Below are positions 1 to 6,434 of a stretch of 15,321 nt of DNA, in pieces; the first letter of the stretch is position 1; each line of letters opens with the position of its first letter. The stretch covers positions 1-15,321 of the forward strand of contig JBBDST010000061.1 of NCBI GenBank assembly GCA_040904765.1, given 5' to 3'. Under the pieces are notes generated by a model that was not told where the DNA came from, searched no databases, and saw nothing but the letters and a program-made list of their open reading frames with translations. A program made the translations under genes and the position numbers. This stretch comes from JBBDST01 sp040904765. GTDB taxonomy: Bacteria; Actinomycetota; Nitriliruptoria; Nitriliruptorales; Nitriliruptoraceae.

Positions 1-1
1 G

Positions 2-169
2 ATCGGCAACCGGGTGTTCCAAGAGCTCGACCGGATCCGCCAGGTCCCCTTCGACGCTAGCGAGTAGGCCGTCACCGTCATCACCCGACGCAGTCCGTTG
101 CAGCAGCAGATCTTCGCCACACTCGACGTCGACACCCGCGCATGGACCCGGCCCGTCATCCACAACTGA
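2..169 (+). pseudogene. Possible transposase C-terminal remnant with an in-frame stop
   Basis: One frame reads through the left edge as protein-like sequence: residues IGNRVFQELDRIRQVPFDASE, written here in two parts as IGNRVFQELD and RIRQVPFDASE, then TAG at 65-67. In the same frame it continues AVTVITRRSPLQ, a short helical stretch, LDVDTRAW, and ends at TGA 167-169. The layout (helix with LDRIR, short beta strands, a polar helix containing LQQQIF, then LDVDTRAW) reminds me of the C-terminus of IS4/IS1634-type DDE transposases, which also sit at contig ends. Codons here favour C in third position more than neighbouring genes do. The upstream part lies outside the window, so the fragment could instead be the true end of an unrelated gene stopping at 67. 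Family assignment is from memory of the pattern and is weak. Confidence 0.3.
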
Positions 170-279
170 TCGCGCCTACCTCCACGCCCCCACAACAACA
201 TGTAGTGGCTGTGAAGGCAAACACGTTCCCTGACCGCCCTCTGACCAGACCAAACGCGAATCTCGTGTCAAACTTGCGC

Positions 280-1029
280 CTAAGCGACAACGTCACGTTT
301 CAGGCGGCTGTACCACCAAGCGCCGTAGGTGGCGGCCGCCAGCACCGCAAAAATATGCCACTGCACCGCATACGAACGGTGGTTTCGTTCTTCAAGTACC
401 GGCGCGCCAAGCGTCACCGGCAGTTCATCGACGCTAAATGGGCCTGGTTCAGCATCGATACGAACTACCAATGGAAACAGCCGACCGCTCACCTGCCCGT
501 CAAGCCGTGCTGTGTCGGCGTAAAACACCCGCAACAGGCGTCCGTCTGGGGCATCTTGCGGGCCAAACCGTGGTGGTGACACCGGCAGTTCCAACACACC
601 AGTGACCGTAACTTGCCCTGCAGGTGGTGCTGCGAGCGCTACCGGGGGAGTGTCAAGGGTCGCGGGCACCCAGCCGCGACGTACCAGCACCGTGTCGGTT
701 TCGTTGATGCGCAGGGGAGTGAGTACGTGAAATCCGGCCTGGTTGTTGTACTGCCGATTGCGGTGCAGCACTTCTTCGCCGGGCAGGTACTCGCCAACGA
801 CACTCACCCGCCGGTAGGCAAACTGTTCAAGGTCAGCGGCTGACTGCCCGAATAGATCAGTGAGTGCAATCGGCGGGGCAGCAAGCTGCTCGCGCAACAT
901 TTGATTTTCGGCCTGCACTTCAGCGAGCCGAGACAACTGCCACTGGCCGGCGGCAAGACACACCACAACCACTGTTCCCACTAGCACGTGGGACAGCATC
1001 GCAGCAGGAGTCAACAGACGGTTACGCAC
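280..1029 (-). CDS. SURF1 family protein (cytochrome c oxidase assembly)
   Basis: SURF1/Shy1 proteins are membrane proteins that assist assembly of heme-copper cytochrome oxidase, probably at the heme a insertion step. The 249-residue product has the family architecture: an N-terminal membrane helix (about 11-27) followed by QWQLSRL, a periplasmic beta-rich domain with RRVSVVGEY and RRGWVP, and a second membrane helix near the C-terminus (about 221-240) preceded by the signature ERNHRSYAVQWH. I chose GTG at 1029 because it keeps RNRLLTPAAMLSHVLV, which matches the LLTPrW segment at the start of actinobacterial homologues; the ATG at 999 would remove it. No clear Shine-Dalgarno is visible. It lies 29 bases after the rhomboid gene on the same strand, so co-transcription is likely. 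Its presence implies an aerobic aa3-type respiratory chain, although no oxidase subunits are in the window. Confidence 0.88.
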   Translation of the reverse strand: MRNRLLTPAAMLSHVLVGTVVVVCLAAGQWQLSRLAEVQAENQMLREQLAAPPIALTDLFGQSAADLEQFAYRRVSVVGEYLPGEEVLHRNRQYNNQAGFHVLTPLRINETDTVLVRRGWVPATLDTPPVALAAPPAGQVTVTGVLELPVSPPRFGPQDAPDGRLLRVFYADTARLDGQVSGRLFPLVVRIDAEPGPFSVDELPVTLGAPVLEERNHRSYAVQWHIFAVLAAATYGAWWYSRLKRDVVA

Positions 1030-1058
1030 GTTACAAAGGGTAGCGGTGTTGCAAGGTG

Positions 1059-1973
1059 CTACCCGGCCAGGAAAACGGCGACAGTGGCGTGCGCCAATAA
1101 CACACCAGCTGCAGTCATAGCGGCAGCAAGTAGCCACAGCAGACGTAACGAAACGCTGCGTGTCAGCAGCAGTTTGCCGACCGCAAAACCGGTCAAAAGC
1201 CCACCGATGTGTCCGCCAACCGAGATCTGTGGCACCGCAAATGTGATGATGACGTTCACCACCACCAGACCGCCGATGCCGCTACGCCACGGATCAAAAC
1301 CCTGCGTTTTCATCACCGTAAGGGTCGCACCCATCAGGGCAAACACGGCCCCGCTGGCACCGACAGTGACCGTCACCGGATTCATCCCAAGAAGTTGACC
1401 GATACCGGTCTGAGTCAGGCCAAATGCGGCACCCACCCAGGCAAGAAGGAGCACGCCAACGCCACCGCCCAGTGCCCCAGTTGTGAGCAGGGCTGCAAAC
1501 CGGCTGCTGCTAAGCCGTGGTTCAAGGACGGCACCAAGCTGCCATAACAGCACCCCGTTGAACAGGATGTGCAGCAGGTTGGCATGCAGTAAGGCGCTGG
1601 TGATAAGCAGCCACGGTTGACCAACGGGTGTGGGCCAGGCTGCGGGGGCTTGAGTTCCAAACACGAGCGTTAACAGTTCTGGTCCGCGAGGCGCGACACT
1701 GATCGGACGCAACCCGAAGACGTTCACGATTGCGGTGGTGTCGACTAGTTGTGTCACGGCAAACACCACAGCTAACACGAAGGTCACGGTTCGGGTGACA
1801 CGTGCCGGGTTTTTCACCGTGCGCCGTTGTGGGACCATACAGGCAGTGCACTGATAGCCCACGGGTGCGCTGATGGCATGATCAAGACAGATAGGTCGTT
1901 GGCAGCGCTGGCAGGTTGTAACCGCAACACTATCAGCATGAAACGCACACGGCAGGGCAGATTCGCCACTCAC
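1059..1973 (-). CDS. Rhomboid family intramembrane serine protease with N-terminal zinc-binding module
   Basis: Rhomboids cleave transmembrane substrates within the lipid bilayer. The 304-residue product has the catalytic serine in GASGAVF (Ser207) and the partner histidine in GGHIGG (His255), plus the H-x4-H-x3-N motif (His130, His135, Asn139) that forms the oxyanion region. Hydrophobic segments near 62-80, 120-147, 160-186, 200-220, 233-250, 255-272 and 278-302 fit a six- or seven-helix core. The first 45 residues are cytosolic and carry ordered Cys/His pairs (Cys9, His12, Cys21, Cys24, Cys29, His32, Cys42, Cys45) resembling a B-box-type zinc finger, as in many actinobacterial rhomboids. 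The start is GTG with an AAAGGTG Shine-Dalgarno a few bases upstream. It is the first gene of a probable two-gene unit with SURF1 and is divergent from rmuC. Substrates cannot be predicted. Confidence 0.93.
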   Translation of the reverse strand: MSGESALPCAFHADSVAVTTCQRCQRPICLDHAISAPVGYQCTACMVPQRRTVKNPARVTRTVTFVLAVVFAVTQLVDTTAIVNVFGLRPISVAPRGPELLTLVFGTQAPAAWPTPVGQPWLLITSALLHANLLHILFNGVLLWQLGAVLEPRLSSSRFAALLTTGALGGGVGVLLLAWVGAAFGLTQTGIGQLLGMNPVTVTVGASGAVFALMGATLTVMKTQGFDPWRSGIGGLVVVNVIITFAVPQISVGGHIGGLLTGFAVGKLLLTRSVSLRLLWLLAAAMTAAGVLLAHATVAVFLAG

Positions 1974-1984
1974 AGCACACCTTT

Positions 1985-1990
1985 GTCATA
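1985..1990 (-). promoter_or_regulatory. Possible extended -10 box for the rhomboid gene
   Basis: On the minus strand the sequence reads TGCTATGAC, an extended -10 element with TATGAC as the hexamer, 11 bases before the GTG start at 1973. No good -35 is seen at normal spacing, which an extended -10 can tolerate. This is a pattern match only. Confidence 0.3.
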
Positions 1991-2052
1991 GCAGGGACAC
2001 AACAGAGCTCTTCGTCAGCATTAAGGTACGCGGTGACGTCACAACAGTGGGC

Positions 2053-2058
2053 TAGCGT
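2053..2058 (+). promoter_or_regulatory. Possible -10 box (TAGCGT) for leaderless rmuC
   Basis: TAGCGT fits the actinobacterial TANNNT -10 consensus and ends six bases before the rmuC ATG. Transcription would therefore start at or next to the start codon. No Shine-Dalgarno precedes that ATG, consistent with a leaderless mRNA. The -35 region is poor. The palindrome GTGACGTCAC at 2033-2042 lies just upstream and could be an operator or chance. Confidence 0.35.
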
Positions 2059-2064
2059 AGAAAC

Positions 2065-3054
2065 ATGACCACTCTTGCGATCACTGTTGCGGTACTTGTC
2101 GGCCTTGCCGTTGGGGCAGGCATTGTCTGGTTGGTGCTGTCGCGGCGCAACCCGCACGGCAATGACCCGGCGCTGGTTGACGTTGTCATGCGAGTCGATC
2201 AGTTGCTCGCCCGACTCTCAGACGCCGAACGACGCAGCGCCAACGAGATGGGGATGGTGAGCGAACAGTTACGCACTATCGCCGATACGCAACGTGACTT
2301 GACTGGTGTCACAACGTCATTACGTGACGCGTTGGCGTCATCCCAAACACGCGGCCAATGGGGCGAACGGCTGGTTGCGGATGTGCTGCGAGCAGCCGGC
2401 TTTGTCGAAGGGGTGAACTATGTCACCCAACAGACGTTAGCGTCAGGGGCCCGGCCCGATGTCACGTTTTTGCTGCCCGAAGGCAGCGTGTTGCATCTTG
2501 ACGTCAAATTTCCGTTTGCGAACTATCTGAACATGCTTGAGGCCGACACCCCGGCGCACGAACAGCAGTATGCCGAGGCGTTTATCCGTGACGTACGCGT
2601 ACAGGTTCGGGATCTGTCTCGCCGCGGCTACATCGATGAGGCCAACGGCACACTGGACTGCGTGCTGCTGTTCATCCCCAACGAACAGATCGCGGCAAGC
2701 CTGCATCAACTCGAACCGTCATTGTTTGATGACGCGCTGGCGCTGAGGGTTGTCATCACCTCGCCGGCATCATTGTTTGCCGTGTTGGCGGCCCTGCGCG
2801 CCACCATCGATCGGGCAGCACTTGAAGCAACCGGAACGGAAATTTTGCAAGCGTTAACGGCGTTTCGTGACCAGTGGGGACGCTATGAAGAAGTACGCGA
2901 ACGGCTCGGGCGGGCGTTAACCACCGTCCAACGGGCCTACGATGAACTCGAAGGGGTGCGCAATCAGCAGCTACAGCGGCAACTTGACCGGATCGATGAA
3001 TTACGGCTGCGGCGTGAAATCAGGCGACCCGAACCGCCCGAAACAGCAACCTGA
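2065..3054 (+). CDS. rmuC: RmuC family DNA recombination protein
   Basis: RmuC proteins are membrane-anchored, coiled-coil proteins with a PD-(D/E)XK nuclease-like core. In E. coli loss of RmuC raises short inverted-repeat recombination, so they are thought to process aberrant DNA structures. The 329-residue product has an N-terminal membrane helix (about 4-26), a coiled coil (about 37-92), then the conserved core: GQWGE near 98, RPDVTFLLP near 130, and LDVKFP near 145-150 with probable catalytic Asp132, Asp146 and Lys148. The FIPNEQ segment, the ITSPASLFAVL segment and a C-terminal coiled coil ending in RLRREIR follow in the expected order. Length is somewhat shorter than E. coli RmuC, as is common in actinobacteria. 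It is divergent from the rhomboid gene and is followed 86 bases later by the peroxiredoxin gene, which probably has its own promoter. Confidence 0.93.
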   Translation: MTTLAITVAVLVGLAVGAGIVWLVLSRRNPHGNDPALVDVVMRVDQLLARLSDAERRSANEMGMVSEQLRTIADTQRDLTGVTTSLRDALASSQTRGQWGERLVADVLRAAGFVEGVNYVTQQTLASGARPDVTFLLPEGSVLHLDVKFPFANYLNMLEADTPAHEQQYAEAFIRDVRVQVRDLSRRGYIDEANGTLDCVLLFIPNEQIAASLHQLEPSLFDDALALRVVITSPASLFAVLAALRATIDRAALEATGTEILQALTAFRDQWGRYEEVRERLGRALTTVQRAYDELEGVRNQQLQRQLDRIDELRLRREIRRPEPPETAT

Positions 3055-3110
3055 CGTCAGACAGCCCCAGTGTTCTGCCGCTAGCCTACGGCGTTACACC
3101 CGTCGAGAAA

Positions 3111-3126
3111 TTGTGTAGCAGCACAA
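3111..3126. repeat. Short inverted repeat upstream of the peroxiredoxin gene
   Basis: TTGTG at 3111-3115 and CACAA at 3122-3126 form an inverted repeat with a six-base spacer, 15-30 bases before the GTG start. It is in a place where an operator could act, but arms of five bases are easily produced by chance. Confidence 0.2.
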
Positions 3127-3140
3127 AACTGGAGTAGCAC

Positions 3141-3599
3141 GTGAGCGTCAACTTGGGCGATATCGCCCCCGATTTTGAACTGACCGACCAGACACGCTCA
3201 CCGATCCGATTGAGTGATTACCGGGGCAAAAAGAACGTGATGTTGGTGTTCTACCCGCTGTCATTCACCGGCGTATGCACCGGCGAAATGTGTGCCATCC
3301 GTGACGATCTGCCGGCGTTTCGGAATGACGACGTTGAAACATTAGCCGTATCGGTTGACTCGTCGGCCGTGCATGCCGCATTCGCTACCCAAGAAGGCCT
3401 CGATTTTCCGCTTTTGGCTGACTTTTGGCCACACGGCGCCGTTGCCCGCCTCTATGGCGTGTTCAACGACGAACGAGGTTTGGCAGTGCACGGCACATTT
3501 GCGATCGACAAAGACGGCGTAGTGCGTTACACCGACATTAACGCAATCCCCGATGCACGCGACCCGAACGCCGGGAAAGACGCACTGGCCGCACTGTAA
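3141..3599 (+). CDS. Thiol peroxiredoxin (AhpE/Bcp type)
   Basis: This protein reduces hydrogen peroxide and organic hydroperoxides through an active-site cysteine, in the cytoplasm. The 152-residue product is full length for the AhpE/Bcp group. The active-site strand reads FYPLSFTGVCTGEMC: Cys46 in the P-x3-T-x2-C motif is the peroxidatic cysteine, close to the FFPLAFTGIC pattern of Mycobacterium AhpE. Cys51 lies five residues later, the spacing used for the resolving cysteine in E. coli Bcp, so an intramolecular disulfide is plausible; this is inference. HGTFAIDKDGVVRY in the C-terminal half is the usual peroxiredoxin strand pair. The start is GTG with GGAG at 3131-3134, six bases upstream. 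It lies between rmuC and guaB on the same strand, 38 bases before guaB. Confidence 0.92.
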   Translation: MSVNLGDIAPDFELTDQTRSPIRLSDYRGKKNVMLVFYPLSFTGVCTGEMCAIRDDLPAFRNDDVETLAVSVDSSAVHAAFATQEGLDFPLLADFWPHGAVARLYGVFNDERGLAVHGTFAIDKDGVVRYTDINAIPDARDPNAGKDALAAL

Positions 3600-3637
3600 A
3601 ACGCAACGGGCCTACCTGACCGCGACAGCGTGTAAGG

Positions 3638-5146
3638 ATGATAACTGTGAGAGAGATTCGTGAAGCACTAAGTTATGACGACGTTCTGCTGACACCGCAG
3701 GCCTCAAACGTGCTTCCACGAGATGTTTCGGTCTCAACCGCACTTCATCCACGCGTCATCTTGAACGCGCCGATCTTGTCGGCAGCAATGGATAAAGTCA
3801 CCGAAGCAGCTATGGCGGTAGCGTTGGCACGTCATGGCGGGATTGGCGTAATCCACAAAAGCTTGCCAATCGCAGGGCAAGCCGCCATGGTTGAGGACGT
3901 CAAACGGTCCGAATCTGGCTTCATCTCTGATCCGATCACGCTGGCCCCAGACGACCGTATCGGGCGCGCCTTTGACCTTATGGCCCGGTTTCGTGTCTCA
4001 GGTTTTCCGGTTGTGGACACCTCCGGACGGCTTGTTGGTATCGTCACCAACCGTGACCTTCGCCTCGATGTAGATCTTGAGGCAGACGTCGCCCGCTACA
4101 TGACCCGCGACAACCTCATCACTGCTTCACCAGGCACCACACTCGAGCAGGCACGCGAAGTCATGCAACACCATCGGGTCGAAAAACTGCCGATCGTCGA
4201 CCCTGACTCCGGCACGCTCACGGGCATGTTCACGTTCAAAGACATCGAAAAGCTCCGCACCTATCCAAACGCTGCCAAAGACGACCGCGGTCGTCTGTTG
4301 TGTGCTGCTGCAGTCGGTGTGGCCGCTGACGGTGAAGAACGTGCTGCTGCGCTTGTTGAAGCCGGCGTAGACCTGCTCGCAATCGATTCCGCTCACGGCC
4401 ACTCGTCGGGGATCTTAACGTTCGCATCACAACTCAAAACCCGTTTCCCCCATGTCGTATTGATGGTCGGCAACGTTGCCACCAGCGATGGGGTTCGTGC
4501 CTGTGCCGATCACGGCGCTGACGTCGTCAAAGTCGGGGTTGGGCCTGGTTCGATCTGCACCACTCGGGTCGTGACCGGTGTTGGTGTGCCCCAGTTCACC
4601 GCCGTGTGTGACGCGGTTGATGCCGCCGAACAGGCAGGGGTCACGGTTGTTGCTGATGGCGGTGTGCGCTACTCAGGCGACGTCGTAAAAGCACTTGCTG
4701 CAGGTGCCAGCGCAGTGATGGTTGGCAACTTGCTCGCCGGCACTGACGAATCCCCAGGAGACCTCGTGCTGGTCGCAGGACGCCGTTACAAGGAATATCG
4801 GGGCATGGGTTCCATCGACGCCATGCGGGCCGGATCGGCCGACCGATATTTCCAAAAATTAGACACGTCCGGCAGTGCTGGTGAATCTGACCGGCCAACC
4901 AAACTGGTGCCCGAAGGTGTGTCTGGTTTGCTGCCCTACCGGGGCACCGTCGGGGAAGTGATCGCCCAACTTGAAGGTGGCGTTCGTTCCGGGATGGGCT
5001 ACCTCGGCGCCCACGACCTTGCCAGCTTGAAAGAACGGGCCGTTTTCGTGCGACAGACCGGTGCCGGCATGAACGAATCGCATGTTCACGACCTTGATGT
5101 GATGCACGGTGCACCCAACTATCAAGCGCGAGGCGGCAACGACTAG
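3638..5146 (+). CDS. guaB: Inosine-5'-monophosphate dehydrogenase (GuaB)
   Basis: GuaB oxidises IMP to XMP with NAD+, the rate-limiting step of guanine nucleotide synthesis. The 502-residue product begins with the family segment YDDVLLTP and LPRDVSVST and contains two CBS domains (about 95-210) that usually bind ATP/GTP as allosteric ligands. The catalytic loop GPGSICTTRVVTG has the active-site cysteine at Cys307. DGGVRYSGD binds IMP phosphate, and YKEYRGMGSIDAM plus the SADRYF flap complete the active site. Two in-frame starts exist: ATG 3638 and GTG 3647. AAGGA at 3634-3638 lies at ideal distance from GTG 3647 and is too close to the ATG, so a 499-residue form may be the real product. The stop TAG (5144-5146) overlaps the stop of the converging DUF5522-like gene. 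guaA is not in the window. Confidence 0.97.
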   Translation: MITVREIREALSYDDVLLTPQASNVLPRDVSVSTALHPRVILNAPILSAAMDKVTEAAMAVALARHGGIGVIHKSLPIAGQAAMVEDVKRSESGFISDPITLAPDDRIGRAFDLMARFRVSGFPVVDTSGRLVGIVTNRDLRLDVDLEADVARYMTRDNLITASPGTTLEQAREVMQHHRVEKLPIVDPDSGTLTGMFTFKDIEKLRTYPNAAKDDRGRLLCAAAVGVAADGEERAAALVEAGVDLLAIDSAHGHSSGILTFASQLKTRFPHVVLMVGNVATSDGVRACADHGADVVKVGVGPGSICTTRVVTGVGVPQFTAVCDAVDAAEQAGVTVVADGGVRYSGDVVKALAAGASAVMVGNLLAGTDESPGDLVLVAGRRYKEYRGMGSIDAMRAGSADRYFQKLDTSGSAGESDRPTKLVPEGVSGLLPYRGTVGEVIAQLEGGVRSGMGYLGAHDLASLKERAVFVRQTGAGMNESHVHDLDVMHGAPNYQARGGND

Positions 5147-5406
5147 TCCCCGACCGTGCCATCTGCACGGTAACGGGCACCCAAAGCATAAGGACAATGG
5201 CGACAGCCACTGTCGCAACAGGTTGCCCGTTCCCACAGGTATGCGGCGGTAAACACCCAGCGGCCAGTGAACGGATCGATGTAGCCGTCACGTCCGTCGA
5301 TCACGGCCCTGTCATGCACCGGACAGATCGCCGGTGCATGACAGGCGTCAAGCCGTTCGGTGAGCGGGTGACGTTTCGCATCGGGCAGCGGGCGAAGTTG
5401 GCTCAT
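5143..5406 (-). CDS. Small Cys-rich DUF5522-like protein
   Basis: The 87-residue product ends in a conserved block, GYIDPFTGRWVFTA (about 41-54) and CCDSGCRHCPY (63-73), which I recognise as the DUF5522 pattern found as small proteins in many bacteria. Cys63, Cys64, Cys68 and Cys71 could bind a metal or an iron-sulfur cluster, but no function is established. Two further cysteines (22, 28) and His23, His31 occur in the less conserved N-terminal half. The ATG at 5406 overlaps the TGA of the HAD gene as ATGA, and no Shine-Dalgarno is evident, so translation is probably coupled. A perfect 15-bp inverted repeat covers codons 21-33, and a second hairpin covers the last codons. The stop codon shares CTAG with the guaB stop. 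Real-gene status rests on the conserved Cys block and the tight overlap. Confidence 0.82.
   Translation of the reverse strand: MSQLRPLPDAKRHPLTERLDACHAPAICPVHDRAVIDGRDGYIDPFTGRWVFTAAYLWERATCCDSGCRHCPYALGARYRADGTVGD
5153..5171. terminator. Hairpin just after guaB, possible transcription end
   Basis: ACCGTGC (5153-5159), a five-base loop, then GCACGGT (5165-5171) gives a perfect 7-bp stem six bases after the guaB stop. There is no T-tract on either strand, so it is not a textbook intrinsic terminator. It also lies inside the last codons of the DUF5522-like gene. It may still act as a pause, an mRNA 3' end protector or a weak bidirectional terminator. Confidence 0.3.
5308..5345. repeat. Perfect 15-bp inverted repeat inside the DUF5522-like gene
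   Basis: The arms are CCTGTCATGCACCGG (5308-5322) and CCGGTGCATGACAGG (5331-5345), with an eight-base loop. No mismatch occurs in 15 pairs. The repeat lies about 60 bases into the DUF5522-like gene and encodes residues 21-33. In RNA from either strand it would fold into a strong stem. It is not explained by the coding requirement of the family, because the conserved part of the protein lies further downstream. Confidence 0.9.
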
Positions 5407-6287
5407 CGGATGCTGCCGGTAAGAAACGCTAGTGCGTGGGCAACCCCGTCATCATGCACGTCTGGCACAATCAGATGGGCTTGCGCTTTCACGTCATCGT
5501 GTGCCTGACCCATTGCGATTGCGGTACCGGCAACGGCAAACGCCGGCAAATCGTTGCTTTCATCGCCAATCATCACAAGACCTTGTGGCGTGACACCAAG
5601 ATGTTCGGCGATCACCGTCAGGCCAAAGCCTTTGTTGGCGGTGGCATCAGTGGCATTTACATACGTCAAGTTGGGTGTCTGCGGTGACGTTGCGGTGCCG
5701 GCACTCAGACCGCTCGCCGTGACGCTGGCCGCCATCACATGGGCAGCCTCTGTAGTGAACGCAGTTAACGTCACTTTGCGTATCGGCATGCTGTTTAAGG
5801 CCGCGGCGGTGTCGATGGTGCCGTCTGGTCTGGTACCAAGAATCTGCCAGTGCGGTTCACTGCGCGGGTCGACACGGGTGACAAAAAACATGTTGTCACC
5901 GTAAAACTCGCCTACGACGTCTTGGTTGGTGTGCGCCAACACAAACAGGTCATGAACGGCCGTGTCGGTTAAGCCAAGCACCGACAAGGTTGCCCCGTCG
6001 CCGGCTTGGACTTCCGCACCGTTGTGAAAAACGTGTGGGCCGGTGAGTTGAAGTGACGTTATGAGATCGGTAACTGCGTGACGCATCCGGCCGGTCACAA
6101 TGCCAACATCTACGCCCGTTTGTTGTGCGGTCGCGATCGCTTCACAAACACGTGGGCGCGGCGTTGCTGAGGCCCCCACAAGAGTCCCGTCGACATCAAG
6201 TGCAACAAACCGTGGCCGGTGGGCTGTCCATGTGGCAAAGCGCCCACCGGGAAGAATTCCGTCGGGCAACTGTCCAGTCAGCGACAC
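5403..6287 (-). CDS. Cof-type HAD superfamily hydrolase (probable sugar phosphatase)
   Basis: This is a cytosolic HAD phosphatase with a C2 (Cof) cap. The four motifs are present: DVDGTL with nucleophile Asp31 and acid/base Asp33; GIVTGR with Thr65; Lys219 in ANKGFGL; and GDESNDLPAF (241-250) with the metal-binding acidic residues. The cap domain lies between motifs II and III (about 80-210). The family commonly hydrolyses sugar phosphates, phosphorylated cofactors or nucleotides, and the substrate cannot be read from sequence. Length of 294 is slightly above the family average because of about 25 residues before the first beta strand. The start is GTG with a weak GGGA upstream; a shorter start is possible. 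It is followed by the DUF5522-like gene with a four-base ATGA overlap and is divergent from pgi. Confidence 0.9.
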   Translation of the reverse strand: MSLTGQLPDGILPGGRFATWTAHRPRFVALDVDGTLVGASATPRPRVCEAIATAQQTGVDVGIVTGRMRHAVTDLITSLQLTGPHVFHNGAEVQAGDGATLSVLGLTDTAVHDLFVLAHTNQDVVGEFYGDNMFFVTRVDPRSEPHWQILGTRPDGTIDTAAALNSMPIRKVTLTAFTTEAAHVMAASVTASGLSAGTATSPQTPNLTYVNATDATANKGFGLTVIAEHLGVTPQGLVMIGDESNDLPAFAVAGTAIAMGQAHDDVKAQAHLIVPDVHDDGVAHALAFLTGSIR

Positions 6288-6338
6288 AGCAATTCCCGAT
6301 CGGTTTACAGCATGTTCTCAGTGGCACTCGTCGCTGCT

Positions 6339-6396
6339 TAGACTACCGTCGACACTGTGAAGCACGATTGACACCGACGAAATGGACGCATTATCA
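6339..6396 (+). promoter_or_regulatory. Candidate promoter elements upstream of pgi
   Basis: Two candidates are visible. TTCTCA (6315-6320) with TAGACT (6339-6344) would start transcription near 6351. A perfect TTGACA at 6368-6373 has only weak -10 matches (CATTAT 6389-6394 or TTATCA 6391-6396) and would start near 6402. The choice matters for the pgi start codon. Neither is proven. Confidence 0.3.
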
Positions 6397-6434
6397 GCGC
6401 CGTACACGACTTCATCGACGATTTCTGTACCGTT

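Noticed and set aside
170..279. Small gene or terminator in the left gap
   Set aside because: No frame with a plausible start and protein-like composition, and no convincing stem-loop, was found in these 110 bases.
142..579. Plus-strand open frame of 145 codons across the left gap and the SURF1 gene
   Set aside because: Most of it is antisense to SURF1, which carries clear family motifs. The composition is not protein-like and no Shine-Dalgarno precedes it.
997..999. ATG at 999 as the SURF1 start
   Set aside because: It would remove the conserved LLTP segment at the beginning of the first membrane helix, which GTG 1029 retains.
3600..3637. Possible purine riboswitch before guaB
   Set aside because: Only 38 bases separate the peroxiredoxin stop from the guaB start, too few for an aptamer, and no conserved core is visible.
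4641..5291. Long minus-strand open frame of 216 codons opposite guaB
   Set aside because: It mirrors strongly conserved guaB codons, is rich in Arg, Cys and His as expected for an antisense shadow, and shows no domain pattern or ribosome binding site.
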